From: an uncultured Paracoccaceae bacterium
GTDB lineage: Bacteria; Pseudomonadota; Alphaproteobacteria; Rhodobacterales; Rhodobacteraceae
Reading direction: 5' to 3'
Assembly: GCA_937146765.1 (NCBI GenBank)
Contig: CAKZRP010000051.1
Coordinates: 46,679-110,678, forward strand
Length of the DNA: 64,000 nucleotides
The notes under the pieces are model-generated. The model searched no databases and had not been told where the DNA came from. It saw only the letters and a list, made by a program, of their open reading frames with translations. Positions 44,440-53,220 of this stretch are shown in pieces; positions within the stretch are counted from its first letter, which is position 1, and each line of letters opens with the position of its first letter. A program made the translations under genes and the position numbers.

Positions 44440-44954
44440 CAGGCGCCCTTCAGGATGAGCGGCAGGCCCGCCGTGACGAGGACCACCTGGTCAGCGGCTT
44501 CCGCTAGCGCGATGTTGAGCCGGCCCTGCGCCTCGCGGAACCTGCGGGCGAGGGCGTTTTCCGGCACGATGCCGAGGCCGGTTTCATTGGTCACCACCAC
44601 CACATCGGCAGGGCAGGCGCGCAGCGCGGCGCAAAGGGCCTCGCTCTCGAGTGCAAGATCGTGCTCCGCCAGCAGGTGATTGGTCAGCCACATGGTCGCG
44701 CAATCCATCAAGAGCACATCCCCCGCACCAAGACCGGGCAGCACCCGCGCCGCGTCAAAGGGTTCTTCCACCGTGGTCCAGCCCGCGCCGCGCTGCAAAA
44801 GGTGGCGCTCGACCTTGGTCTGCATCTCCGGGTCAAGTATTTGTGATGTGGCCCAGTAAACGCGGTTTTTTCCCGTCTTTACACAGGTTTGCTCGGCAAA
44901 TGCGGATTTGCCCGATGCTGCGCCGCCGAGAATAACTGTGACTCTGCCCGCCAA
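44439..44954 (-). CDS. cobU: Adenosylcobinamide kinase / adenosylcobinamide-phosphate guanylyltransferase
   Basis: Bifunctional CobU/CobP (171 residues) that phosphorylates adenosylcobinamide and attaches GMP, late in B12 synthesis or salvage. The P-loop is GGAASGKSAFAEQT, followed by YWATSQILDPEM, LLMDCATMWLTNHLL, and VVTNETGLGIVPENALARRF. The start appears to be TTG at 44954, nine bases after GAGGG. No B12 riboswitch was recognised upstream. Confidence 0.92.
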   Translation of the reverse strand: MAGRVTVILGGAASGKSAFAEQTCVKTGKNRVYWATSQILDPEMQTKVERHLLQRGAGWTTVEEPFDAARVLPGLGAGDVLLMDCATMWLTNHLLAEHDLALESEALCAALRACPADVVVVTNETGLGIVPENALARRFREAQGRLNIALAEAADQVVLVTAGLPLILKGA

Positions 44955-45142
44955 GTTGTCTTACCCTCAAAGTTGTAAGTGTGCTGCGCGTTGCGGCACC
45001 AGATCAGAACGGCAGTCCAGACAGGCTGCAGCTGCCGTCCTAGCGGATCCGAACCGAACTTTCGACCGGCCACAAGATAATTTTTGAACCAAAGCCGCCC
45101 CTCAGACGTTCCCACCACAGTTCATAGAACAGGGAGTTTAGA
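44955..45142. other. Divergent intergenic region before rpoHII
   Basis: 188 bases between cobU and rpoHII with promoters expected for both. The AT-rich element AAGATAATTTTT (45074-45085) and AGGGAG before the rpoHII start are visible, but I cannot identify a confident -35/-10 pair. No gene is seen. Confidence 0.35.
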
Positions 45143-46021
45143 ATGGCACTGGACGAGACCACCCCGAACCCCCTTCCACGGCAGGCGATGAAGGCCGAGC
45201 TGCTGGATGCCGAGACCGAGCTGGCGTTGGCCTATGCCTGGCGTGACCAGCGGGATGTGCAGGCGCTGCATCGCCTGATTACGGCCTACATGCGGTTGGC
45301 GATCTCGATGGCGTCAAAGTTCCGACGTTATGGCGCGCCGATGAATGATCTCATTCAGGAGGCCGGTCTTGGTCTGATGAAGGCGGCGGAGAAATTCGAT
45401 CCCGATCGCGGCGTGCGGTTTTCGACCTATGCGGTCTGGTGGATCAAGGCGTCGATCCAGGACTATGTGATGCGCAACTGGTCGATGGTGCGCACCGGCT
45501 CCACCTCGGCGCAGAAATCCCTGTTCTTCAACATGCGCCGGGTGCAGGCCCAGCTGGAACGGCAGGCCGAAAGCGAAGGTGTCGAGCTCGATCGCCACAA
45601 GTTGCATCAGATGATCGCCGAGGAGATCGGCGTGCCGTTGCGCGATGTGGAGATGATGGACGGACGCCTTTCGGGCGCGGATTTCTCCCTCAACGCGGTG
45701 CAATCCGCCGATGAGGACGGGCGCGAATGGATTGACGCGCTGGAGGATGAGGCCGAGCAGGCGGCCGAACTGGTGGAGGCCGACCATGACACCCGCCAAT
45801 TGCGCAAATGGCTGCTGGCCGCGCTCAATGGCCTCAACGAGCGCGAGCGCTTCATCGTTCGCGAACGCAAGCTGCGCGAGGAGCCGCGGACGCTGGAAAG
45901 CCTCGGTGACGAGCTTGGCCTCTCCAAGGAGCGGGTGCGGCAGCTGGAGGCGGCGGCCTTCCAGAAGATGCGCAAGAGCCTTGAATCGCAGTCTCGGGAG
46001 GTTCAGAACTTCCTCGCATGA
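45143..46021 (+). CDS. rpoH: RNA polymerase sigma factor RpoHII
   Basis: A 292-residue sigma-32-type factor. Region 2 is RLAISMASKFRRYGAPMNDLIQEAGLGLMKAAEKFDPDRGVRF and the following RpoH block WWIKASIQDYVMRNWSMV (residues about 55-115); region 4 is LNERERFIVRERKLREEPRT and LGLSKERVRQLEAAAF. The short N terminus MALDETTPN and KAELLDAETELALAYAWRD match the second paralogue, RpoHII, which in Rhodobacter acts in singlet-oxygen and heat responses. The downstream chaN overlaps by ATGA. AGGGAG precedes the start. Confidence 0.9.
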   Translation: MALDETTPNPLPRQAMKAELLDAETELALAYAWRDQRDVQALHRLITAYMRLAISMASKFRRYGAPMNDLIQEAGLGLMKAAEKFDPDRGVRFSTYAVWWIKASIQDYVMRNWSMVRTGSTSAQKSLFFNMRRVQAQLERQAESEGVELDRHKLHQMIAEEIGVPLRDVEMMDGRLSGADFSLNAVQSADEDGREWIDALEDEAEQAAELVEADHDTRQLRKWLLAALNGLNERERFIVRERKLREEPRTLESLGDELGLSKERVRQLEAAAFQKMRKSLESQSREVQNFLA

Positions 46022-46872
46022 GAAGTCTGAATCATGTTTTCCTTCGGGCGCAGCATCTTGCCTGCGCCCTTGCGGCTGTGGCGATGCCCTTTGCAGCAGG
46101 CCCAACCCGGGCACAAACCGGCGAGATCGTGGATCTTGCCACCGTGGAACAGCACGCCGCCAAGGCGCAGATCGCGCTTTTGGGCGAAGTGCATGACAAT
46201 CCTGTGCATCACCTGACCCAGGCCCATCTGGTGCAGGCACTTGCGCCGCGCGCGGTGGTTTGGGAGATGTTGACAGAGGATCAGGCGGCCCGGCTGACCC
46301 CGGAACGGCTGGCCCAGACCGACGACCTGTCTGCTCTGCTCGATTGGGACCAGTCGGGATGGCCGGCGTTCCCGCTCTACCAGCCGATCTTTGCCGCCGC
46401 CACCAATGCCCGCCATTATGGGGCGGCGGTGCCGCGTGCTGACGCACGGGCCGCGATGGAGCAGGGGGCTGCGGTGTTTTTCGGGGCGGATGCGGCGCGC
46501 TTTGGCCTTGACCAGCCGCTGTCCGAACAGGACCAGCTGTCGCGGGAGGCGGAGCAGATGGCGGCCCATTGCGATGCCCTGCCGGAAACCCTGCTTCCCG
46601 CCATGGTCGCGATCCAGCGCCTGCGCGACGCGACATTGGCCCGCAGCGCTCTTCTTGCCTTGGAACAGACCGGCGGCCCGGTAGTGGTCATCACCGGCAA
46701 CGGCCATGTGCGGCGTGACCAGGGGGTGCCGAGCGTCCTGGCCGAGGCTGCGCCTGAAATCGCGGTGTTTGCCCTAGGTCAGGCCGAGGAGGGCCAGATC
46801 GCGGGCACCTTCGATCTCCTGCTTGATGCCAGAGCGGTGGAGCGCTCCGACCCTTGCGCCGCTTTCAAGTGA
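46018..46872 (+). CDS. ChaN-family iron/heme-related exported protein
   Basis: A 284-residue secreted ChaN-like protein. A signal peptide (about residues 1-32, ending GPTRAQ) precedes the ChaN domain with LLGEVHDNPVHH near residue 56 and VVVITGNGHVRRDQGVP near 223; in ChaN homologues this region binds haem. It is translationally coupled to rpoHII by a 4-base overlap, suggesting it is made during the same stress responses. Localisation is periplasmic or, if an unseen lipobox exists, membrane; the sequence shows no clear lipobox. Confidence 0.85.
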   Translation: MRSLNHVFLRAQHLACALAAVAMPFAAGPTRAQTGEIVDLATVEQHAAKAQIALLGEVHDNPVHHLTQAHLVQALAPRAVVWEMLTEDQAARLTPERLAQTDDLSALLDWDQSGWPAFPLYQPIFAAATNARHYGAAVPRADARAAMEQGAAVFFGADAARFGLDQPLSEQDQLSREAEQMAAHCDALPETLLPAMVAIQRLRDATLARSALLALEQTGGPVVVITGNGHVRRDQGVPSVLAEAAPEIAVFALGQAEEGQIAGTFDLLLDARAVERSDPCAAFK

Positions 46873-46959
46873 GCGGCGAACTGGGGCGGGCAAAACCGTT
46901 TCCTTTCCCTGCGGCCGCGCAGTAGGGTGGGATCCGGACAGAGCATCTGAGGGCGTATC

Positions 46960-48171
46960 ATGGTGTCAGGCAAACATATTCTGCTGATTATCGGTGGCGG
47001 GATCGCGGCCTATAAGTCGCTGGAACTGATCCGTCGCCTGCAAGATCACGGTGCGCGGGTGACTCCGGTCCTGACCCGCGCGGGCGAGGAATTCGTGACC
47101 CCGCTTTCGGTTTCCGCCCTCGCCGGGGTGGCGGTGCACCGCGATCTCTTCGATCTCACAGCGGAGGCGGAAATGGGTCATATCCAGCTGTCGCGCAGTG
47201 CCGACCTGCTGGTGGTGGCCCCGGCGACGGCGGACCTGATGGCCAAGATGGCGCAGGGCCATGCCAATGATCTGGCCTCCACCCTGCTGCTGGCGACCGA
47301 CACGCCGGTCCTCTTGGCCCCGGCCATGAACGTGCGGATGTGGACCCATCCGGCAACCCAGCGCAATATCGCGCAGCTGCGCGCGGACGGGATCGCCTTC
47401 GTCGGCCCAAACGAGGGCGGCATGGCCTGCGGCGAATTCGGCCCCGGTCGACTGGCGGAACCCGACGAGATTATCGCCGCCATTGCCGCGCAGTTGCGCA
47501 CTGGCCCCCTTGCGGGCAAGCGGATCGTGGTGACCTCGGGTCCCACCCATGAGCCGATCGACCCGGTACGCTATATCGCCAACCGCTCTTCCGGGGCGCA
47601 GGGCACGGCTGTGGCCCGGGCGCTGGCCGCCTTGGGGGCAGAGGTGGTCTTTGTCACCGGACCTGCCAGCGTGCTGCCGCCCGAAGGGGTCACCGTGGTG
47701 CCGGTGGAAACCGCGCTGCAGATGGAGGCGGCGGTCAGCGCCGCCTTGCCCGCCGATGCCGGCGTCTTTGCCGCGGCGGTGGCGGATTGGCGCGTCACCT
47801 CTGCTTCGGATCGCAAGCTGAAGAAGTCAAAGGACGGCCTGCCCGAACTCAGCTTTGCCGAGAACCCGGATATCCTGAAATCCGTCTCCTCCCTCGGGGC
47901 AGGGCGCCCCGGTCTGGTGGTCGGTTTTGCCGCCGAAACCAACGACGTGATCGAGAATGCCACTGCCAAACGGCTGCGCAAGGGCTGCGACTGGATCGTG
48001 GCAAATGACGTCTCGCCTGCGACGGGGATCATGGGCGGCAGCGAGAATGCCGTAACGCTGATCACCGCAGAGGGGGCCGAAAACTGGCCGCGGATGGGAA
48101 AGGACGCAGTGGCACGTAAATTGGCCGATAAAATCGCCCAGGTTTTAACCTCGCCAAAGACGGTGAGTTGA
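46960..48171 (+). CDS. coaBC: Phosphopantothenoylcysteine decarboxylase / phosphopantothenate-cysteine ligase
   Basis: Bifunctional Dfp protein for coenzyme A synthesis, 403 residues. The N-terminal flavoprotein decarboxylase has IGGGIAAYKSLELIRRLQDH, the substrate PAMNVRMW loop and GGMACGEFGPGRLAEP; the C-terminal synthetase begins VTSGPTHEPIDPVRYIANRS with SSGAQGTAVARALAALGA. Single-gene unit by spacing. Confidence 0.96.
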   Translation: MVSGKHILLIIGGGIAAYKSLELIRRLQDHGARVTPVLTRAGEEFVTPLSVSALAGVAVHRDLFDLTAEAEMGHIQLSRSADLLVVAPATADLMAKMAQGHANDLASTLLLATDTPVLLAPAMNVRMWTHPATQRNIAQLRADGIAFVGPNEGGMACGEFGPGRLAEPDEIIAAIAAQLRTGPLAGKRIVVTSGPTHEPIDPVRYIANRSSGAQGTAVARALAALGAEVVFVTGPASVLPPEGVTVVPVETALQMEAAVSAALPADAGVFAAAVADWRVTSASDRKLKKSKDGLPELSFAENPDILKSVSSLGAGRPGLVVGFAAETNDVIENATAKRLRKGCDWIVANDVSPATGIMGGSENAVTLITAEGAENWPRMGKDAVARKLADKIAQVLTSPKTVS

Positions 48172-48467
48172 CCGACCGATTTGCCAGCAATTTCCGAAGG
48201 AAGCATCGGTGAAACCCCTTGTTTTCAGGGGCTCCGCAAAACATTCCGAATTTCTTTTTTACGGAAAGTAATTGGCGGATTAATTGCTTCAGAGGTAAAA
48301 GGGGGGAACGCCGTTCCGGTTTTTTGAGCGGCGCGTATTTCAGTGTGTCGCGCGTCTTTGGACGCGAATGTGGAGACCGACAAGGTCATGGCTCAGTTGT
48401 TTGCCGTCCAGCGCCTTTGGGTGCGCCCTTCGAACTGCTTTCGCTCCTCTCCGGGCCGGGGGGCATC
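48172..48467. other. Intergenic region between coaBC and the receiver-like gene
   Basis: About 300 bases with lower GC than the surroundings. A short hairpin CCCCT/AGGGG (48217-48234 region) follows coaBC, then GGAAC-GCC-GTTCC followed by GGTTTTTT (48305-48325), which looks like a terminator. The promoter for the receiver-like gene should be downstream. No gene is evident. Confidence 0.4.
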
Positions 48468-48842
48468 ATGAGCCTTGGCGATCACGAGATCCTCGTTCTG
48501 GCGGAGGATATCCAGCTTGGGCAATTGCTCTGCGACATGATCCGGATGTATCGTCTTGGCTTGCCGCAACTGTCGATGAGCGAGGCGGATGCCTGTCAGA
48601 TCCTTGCGGGGCAGAGCTTTGACATGTGCATTCTGGAAGTGACGTTGCGCGGGCGGGCCTGTGACCTGGCTGTCGCCGCGGCAAATGCCAGAGGCATCCC
48701 TGTGCTTCTCCTCTCTGATGGTGGCGACCTTGGGGAGCTCTCGGTGCGGCCGCAGCGGGGGCTGGTGGTCGACAAACCCGCCAATGAGGAAGACATCCGC
48801 TTTTCCGTTTCGGAGTTGCTGCGCAAGGAGCCCGCGGGCTGA
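48468..48842 (+). CDS. Receiver-like protein with Glu at the phosphorylation position
   Basis: A 124-residue protein built as a response-regulator receiver domain: the acidic pair (LAEDIQL, Glu13-Asp14), the DMCILEVTL strand, the Ser/Thr position in LLLSDGG and the Lys in VVDKPANEED. The residue that should be the phosphorylated Asp is Glu57 (ILEV). Such receivers are usually constitutively 'on', cannot be phosphorylated, or act as adaptors. Start at ATG 48468 after GGGGGG; no output domain. It precedes a CheB-CheR-PAS fusion by 195 bases in the same direction. Confidence 0.75.
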   Translation: MSLGDHEILVLAEDIQLGQLLCDMIRMYRLGLPQLSMSEADACQILAGQSFDMCILEVTLRGRACDLAVAAANARGIPVLLLSDGGDLGELSVRPQRGLVVDKPANEEDIRFSVSELLRKEPAG

Positions 48843-49036
48843 CACTGGAACGGGCACCAGGGCGACGCAGCAAAAATCTGGACCCCAAGCATTCCACCCG
48901 AAAGATGACCATGCTAGCGTGGTTGTGGCCGTTTTGTAATGCTGTCTCATAGGTTGTCAAACCCTGCGGAACGCTCCAGAGCACCGGCCCGGGGGCTTGG
49001 ACCCTATGACACGACTTTGCCGCTGGGGGCTCTGCA
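48843..49036. other. Intergenic region before the CheB-CheR-PAS gene
   Basis: 194 bases without a recognised gene. I see no clear terminator and no obvious promoter consensus; a GGAAC occurs at 48973-48977 but without the CGTT partner at the right distance. Confidence 0.35.
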
Positions 49037-51547
49037 TTGAGTGAACATCCTATTCCGTTCATGGTTGGCATTGCCGCCTCTGCCGGGGGGCTTGAGGCGC
49101 TGTCGGAGTTGATCCAGCAACTCGACCAGCGCAGCGGCGCCTGTTACGTGATCGCGCAGCACATGTCTCCCAGCCACAAGAGCATGTTGAGCGCGCTTCT
49201 GTCGCGGGAAACGCAGCTGCCCGTGCGTGAATTGCGCCCGGACGAGGATATCCTGCCCGAGCCCAATACGATCTATGTGGTCATGCCCGGGTTCGACGTG
49301 GTGGCGTCCGAAGGTGGGCGGCTGGGATTGCGCGAGCCGGATGGGCAGCGCGGCCAGCCCAAGCCCCTGGCCGATCGCCTGTTCAAGACCATGGCCAACG
49401 AATATGGCGAGAAGTGCGTTGCCATCGTGCTGTCGGGAACCGGCAGCGACGGCAGCTATGGGGTGCGGGCCATCCGCGAGGTCGGCGGCATCACGATTGC
49501 GCAGGATCCGGAAAGTTCCAAATATACCGGGATGCCGGCCTCGGCCCTGCAGACCGGCTGTATCGACCTGACGCTTTCCTCCGGCGAGATCGGTCAGCAT
49601 CTGGGCAAGATCCTGACCCAGCCAAGGGATTTTTCCGCCCTGCAGGAGCTGCACCGCAAACCGCACAAGCTGGGGGATCTGTTCCAGATCCTCTCGGCCC
49701 GCACCGGGGTTGATTTCCGCGAATACAAGGCCTCCAGCATCAACCGCCGGATCGCGCGCAGGATGCTGGCGCTGGGGTTTGCCGAATACAATGCCTATGT
49801 GGATTTTTGCCGCCGGGATCTGGCGGAGGTGGATGCGCTCTACAAGGATCTGATGATCTCGGTCACCCGCTTCTTTCGTGACCCGCAGCAGTTCCAGACG
49901 CTGCGCGACCAGATCTTTGATCTGGTGGGTCGGTTGGATGTGACCGACCAGCGCACGCTGCGGGTCTGGGTGGCGGGATGCGCCACCGGCGAAGAGGCCT
50001 ATTCCGTCGCCATCCTGTTCATCGAGGCGCTGGGCGGGATCGAGAAGGTGGCGCAACGCCGCCTGCAGGTCTTTGCCACCGATATCGACCAGCAGGCGCT
50101 GGATATCGCCCGCCGCGGCGAATATCCGATCTCAGCCGTCAGCGACATCCCTGATGATCTTCTGGATCGCTACTTCGTGGTTCGCGCCGATACCATCGAA
50201 GTGCGCAAGTCGCTGCGTGCCTTTGTCTTGTTCTCGCGACACAACATCATTCAGGATCCGCCCTTCACCAATCTGGACTGTATCAGCCTGCGCAACCTCT
50301 TGATCTATTTCAGCGGCCCGCTGCAGGACAAGGTGCTGGCGCGGGTTGGTTATGCGCTGTTGCCGAGGGGGCTGCTGTTCCTGGGCGCAGCCGAGACCAT
50401 CGGGTCCTTGGACAACATTTTTGACACCCTGAACAGCATGGACAGGGTCTACCGCAAGCGGCTGATGACCCGCAAACCGGTGGTGCAGGACTTCCTCTCC
50501 TCGGTCGGCACGGCCCGCAACTCGGTCGCATCCCCGATGCGGCTTGTGGCCAGCAAGGAGACCAACAGGGGCTCGGCGCGCCAGTTCGACAGTCTGATCC
50601 GGGTTCTGGCCCCCAACGGGTTCCTTGCCAGCAACACCGGGGCCATCCTGCGGATCATCGGTGACATCTCCTTCGTCACCTCGCTGACCGAGGCGACCGG
50701 CTTGCAGGTCGACCTCAAGATCCTGATTCCCGACCTGCGCGGCGAGGCTTCGAGCCTGATCAACGTGGCGCTGCGATCCCGCTCCATCCGCAGCGGCCAA
50801 TGGCATCTCTTGCCGCGGTCCGGCCACGAGGAGGTGCGGCTGACCTGTTATCCCATCGTCACCGGGGCTGAGGGGGAAAGCGACAGCACTGGGGTGGTGC
50901 TGATCGCGGTGGAGACCCGCATCCGCGAGGAACAGGTCGGTTCGCCGGATACGCAGGACCCGCTGGAGCAGGAACAATATATCCGCCAGATCGAGGATGA
51001 GGTCATCTCTACCCGCGCGGCCCTTCAGCAGACCATCGAGGAATTGCAGACCGCCAACGAGGAGCTGCAATCGGTCAACGAGGAAATGCAGGCCGCCAAC
51101 GAGGAATTGCAATCCACCAATGAAGAGCTGGAAACCTCCAACGAGGAGTTGCAGTCGACCAACGAGGAGTTGATCACCGTCAACGAGGAGATCCAGGTCA
51201 ACTCCACCGAGATCCAGCATGTGAGTGCGGAGCTTTCGGCGGTCTTGCGGGCCAATCCCTTTGTCCTGCTGGTGGTGGATCAGGCGCTGCAGGTGCGCCA
51301 TGCCTCGCGCCGGGCGCTGAAGATGTTCGAACTGGACGGATTGCCGAAATCGGGCGTCCATATCAGCCATTGCACCCCGGTCGAGGGCCTGCCCGATCTG
51401 ACCTCACGCATCAGCGAGGTCTTCCGCTCGCGCGCTCCGTTGAAGGAGACGGCGGCCTTTGGCGGCAGCGATCATGAGCTGACGTTCACCCCTTTCCGGC
51501 AGAAGGACGGGCGCGAATTGCTGGGGGTCGCGGTCACCATCGTCTGA
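49037..51547 (+). CDS. CheB-CheR-PAS fusion protein without kinase domain
   Basis: An 836-residue fusion. Residues about 8-190: CheB methylesterase, catalytic Ser16 in AASAGGLEAL, His in IAQHMSPSHK and Asp in SGTGSDGSYG. About 200-475: CheR methyltransferase, with VAGCATGEEAYSVAI as SAM-binding motif near 310 and NLLIYF near 420. About 640-720: a coiled coil of repeated seven-residue units (NEELQS, NEELET, NEELIT). About 725-836: PAS (FVLLVVDQALQVRHASRR). Many fusions continue into a histidine kinase; this one stops after PAS. Start is TTG (49037); ATG at 49061 is an alternative. Substrate receptor unknown. Confidence 0.88.
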   Translation: MSEHPIPFMVGIAASAGGLEALSELIQQLDQRSGACYVIAQHMSPSHKSMLSALLSRETQLPVRELRPDEDILPEPNTIYVVMPGFDVVASEGGRLGLREPDGQRGQPKPLADRLFKTMANEYGEKCVAIVLSGTGSDGSYGVRAIREVGGITIAQDPESSKYTGMPASALQTGCIDLTLSSGEIGQHLGKILTQPRDFSALQELHRKPHKLGDLFQILSARTGVDFREYKASSINRRIARRMLALGFAEYNAYVDFCRRDLAEVDALYKDLMISVTRFFRDPQQFQTLRDQIFDLVGRLDVTDQRTLRVWVAGCATGEEAYSVAILFIEALGGIEKVAQRRLQVFATDIDQQALDIARRGEYPISAVSDIPDDLLDRYFVVRADTIEVRKSLRAFVLFSRHNIIQDPPFTNLDCISLRNLLIYFSGPLQDKVLARVGYALLPRGLLFLGAAETIGSLDNIFDTLNSMDRVYRKRLMTRKPVVQDFLSSVGTARNSVASPMRLVASKETNRGSARQFDSLIRVLAPNGFLASNTGAILRIIGDISFVTSLTEATGLQVDLKILIPDLRGEASSLINVALRSRSIRSGQWHLLPRSGHEEVRLTCYPIVTGAEGESDSTGVVLIAVETRIREEQVGSPDTQDPLEQEQYIRQIEDEVISTRAALQQTIEELQTANEELQSVNEEMQAANEELQSTNEELETSNEELQSTNEELITVNEEIQVNSTEIQHVSAELSAVLRANPFVLLVVDQALQVRHASRRALKMFELDGLPKSGVHISHCTPVEGLPDLTSRISEVFRSRAPLKETAAFGGSDHELTFTPFRQKDGRELLGVAVTIV

Positions 51548-51662
51548 ACCTGTTGCGGCCTCCGCCCTGGGCTGGCAGTTGGCACCATTTGCCATGTGGC
51601 CATTGGCCTTGGTTCCGGGGCATAACCGGTGTCAGATGCGAGATGACAGCAAGGACCAACAG

Positions 51663-52151
51663 ATGACGCAGACGTTCCTGCCGGTTGAGGTCAAGATCCT
51701 TGACCCCCGGCTCCATGACTGGGGCCTGCCCGCCTATCAGACGGCCGGGGCGGCCGCGATCGACCTCTTTGCCTGTATCGAGGCGCCAATGGAGATTGCG
51801 CCGCAGGCACCGGCCATGCTGGTGCCCTCCGGGCTGGCCTTCAACATGGGGGCTTCGTCCTGCGCCGCGCTGGTGCTGCCCCGCTCCGGCCTCGGGCACA
51901 AGAAGGGGTTGGTGATGGGCAATAGCGTCGGGTTGATCGATGCGGATTACACCGGCCAGATCTTCATCAGCACCTGGAACCGCAATCCTCAGGGCTCTGC
52001 CCCGATCGTAATCGAGCCGGGCGAGCGGATTGCCCAACTGATGTTCGTGCCCGTGCTGCATGCGCAGATGGCGGTGGTCGAGACCTTTTCCTCGGAGACC
52101 GCGCGTGGCGCCGGCGGCTTCGGGTCCACCGGCACCGGGGGGGCTGCATGA
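51663..52151 (+). CDS. dut: Deoxyuridine 5'-triphosphate nucleotidohydrolase
   Basis: dUTPase of 162 residues that destroys dUTP and supplies dUMP for thymidylate. All five motifs are visible: TAGAAAIDLFAC (1), PRSGLGHKKGL (2), GLIDADYTGQIF (3), ERIAQLMF (4) and GAGGFGSTG (5). Its stop overlaps the start of the next gene by ATGA. Confidence 0.96.
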   Translation: MTQTFLPVEVKILDPRLHDWGLPAYQTAGAAAIDLFACIEAPMEIAPQAPAMLVPSGLAFNMGASSCAALVLPRSGLGHKKGLVMGNSVGLIDADYTGQIFISTWNRNPQGSAPIVIEPGERIAQLMFVPVLHAQMAVVETFSSETARGAGGFGSTGTGGAA

Positions 52152-53218
52152 TCCTTGTCCTCGGGCTTGCGGGTCTGATCTGGTGGGGCGGGCGCCTTGT
52201 CGGATGGGCGCGCCCCCTCCGTCTGGGGCTGCTGGCGGTGCTGATGGCGGCGGTTCTGGCGATCCAGCTGACCCTGCCCGAGGGGGCCTCCCTGCGGCTT
52301 GCTACCGGTGGCTCCGCCGCGCTCTGGCTGATCCTGCTGGGCGCGGGGGCCTTGATCGGCCTCTATGCGCTGTTGCTGCGGCGCCTCAAGGCGCGCGCCG
52401 ATCAGAGCAGCGTGGCGCAGGCTGAGGCCACGCCCGCTGCGCCGTTCTGCGAGACCGAGCTCAACCGCTATGCCCGCCACATCGTCCTGCGCGAAATCGG
52501 CGGCCTCGGTCAGAAACGGCTGAAGGACGCACGTGTCCTGGTGATCGGGGCGGGTGGCCTTGGCGCACCGGCACTGCAATATCTGGCCGCCGCCGGGGTC
52601 GGCACCATCGGGGTGATCGACGACGATGTGGTCGACAATTCCAACCTGCAGCGGCAGGTCATCCATCGCGATCAGGACATCGGCCTGCCCAAGGTGTTTT
52701 CCGCCGAAGCGGCGATGCGGGCGCTCAACCCCTATGTCGAGGTGCGCCCCTATCACCGCCGTCTGACCGAGGAGATCGCGGCGGAGCTTTTTGCAGATTA
52801 TGACCTGATCCTTGATGGCAGCGACAATTTCACCACCCGCTACCTCGTCAACCGGGTGGCGGTGGCGCTGGGGAAGCCGCTGATTTCCGGCGCGCTGACG
52901 CAATGGGAGGGGCAGATTTCGGTCTTTGATCCGGCCCGGGGCGGTCCCTGTTATCAATGCGTCTTTCCCGAATCCCCGGCGCCAGGGCTCGCCCCGAGCT
53001 GTGCGGAGGCTGGCGTCATCGGCCCCTTGCCGGGCGTTCTGGGCGCAATGATGGCGGTGGAGACGGTGAAACAGATCACCGGTGCCGGAGAGGTCTTGCG
53101 GTCCGCCCTGTTGATCTACGATGGTCTGTTTGGGGAAACCCGCCGCATCACATTGAAACCCCGTGCCAATTGCCCCATCTGCGGTGGCGTCCACGGGACC
53201 CCGACAGGAGAGATTTGA
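52148..53218 (+). CDS. moeB: Membrane-anchored MoeB/ThiF-family adenylyltransferase
   Basis: E1-like enzyme that adenylates the C terminus of a small carrier protein, MoaD in MoeB (molybdopterin) or ThiS in ThiF. The first about 100 residues are three hydrophobic segments ([50 protein letters not shown]) absent from ordinary MoeB. Then [20 protein letters not shown], the nucleotide motif [23 protein letters not shown] and two Cys pairs (CYQC, CPIC) for zinc. It is coupled to dut and followed directly by an amino-acid ABC binding protein. Confidence 0.85.
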   Translation: MILVLGLAGLIWWGGRLVGWARPLRLGLLAVLMAAVLAIQLTLPEGASLRLATGGSAALWLILLGAGALIGLYALLLRRLKARADQSSVAQAEATPAAPFCETELNRYARHIVLREIGGLGQKRLKDARVLVIGAGGLGAPALQYLAAAGVGTIGVIDDDVVDNSNLQRQVIHRDQDIGLPKVFSAEAAMRALNPYVEVRPYHRRLTEEIAAELFADYDLILDGSDNFTTRYLVNRVAVALGKPLISGALTQWEGQISVFDPARGGPCYQCVFPESPAPGLAPSCAEAGVIGPLPGVLGAMMAVETVKQITGAGEVLRSALLIYDGLFGETRRITLKPRANCPICGGVHGTPTGEI

Positions 53219-53220
53219 AC

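Noticed and set aside
45108..45123. GTTC repeat upstream of rpoHII considered as an alphaproteobacterial LexA box (GTTC-N7-GTTC)
   Set aside because: The spacing is eight, not seven, bases, and the gene is not an SOS function.
44955..45142. Search for a B12 riboswitch upstream of cobU
   Set aside because: No recognisable B12-box (GCCACTG-type) or the expected long structured leader in 188 bases.
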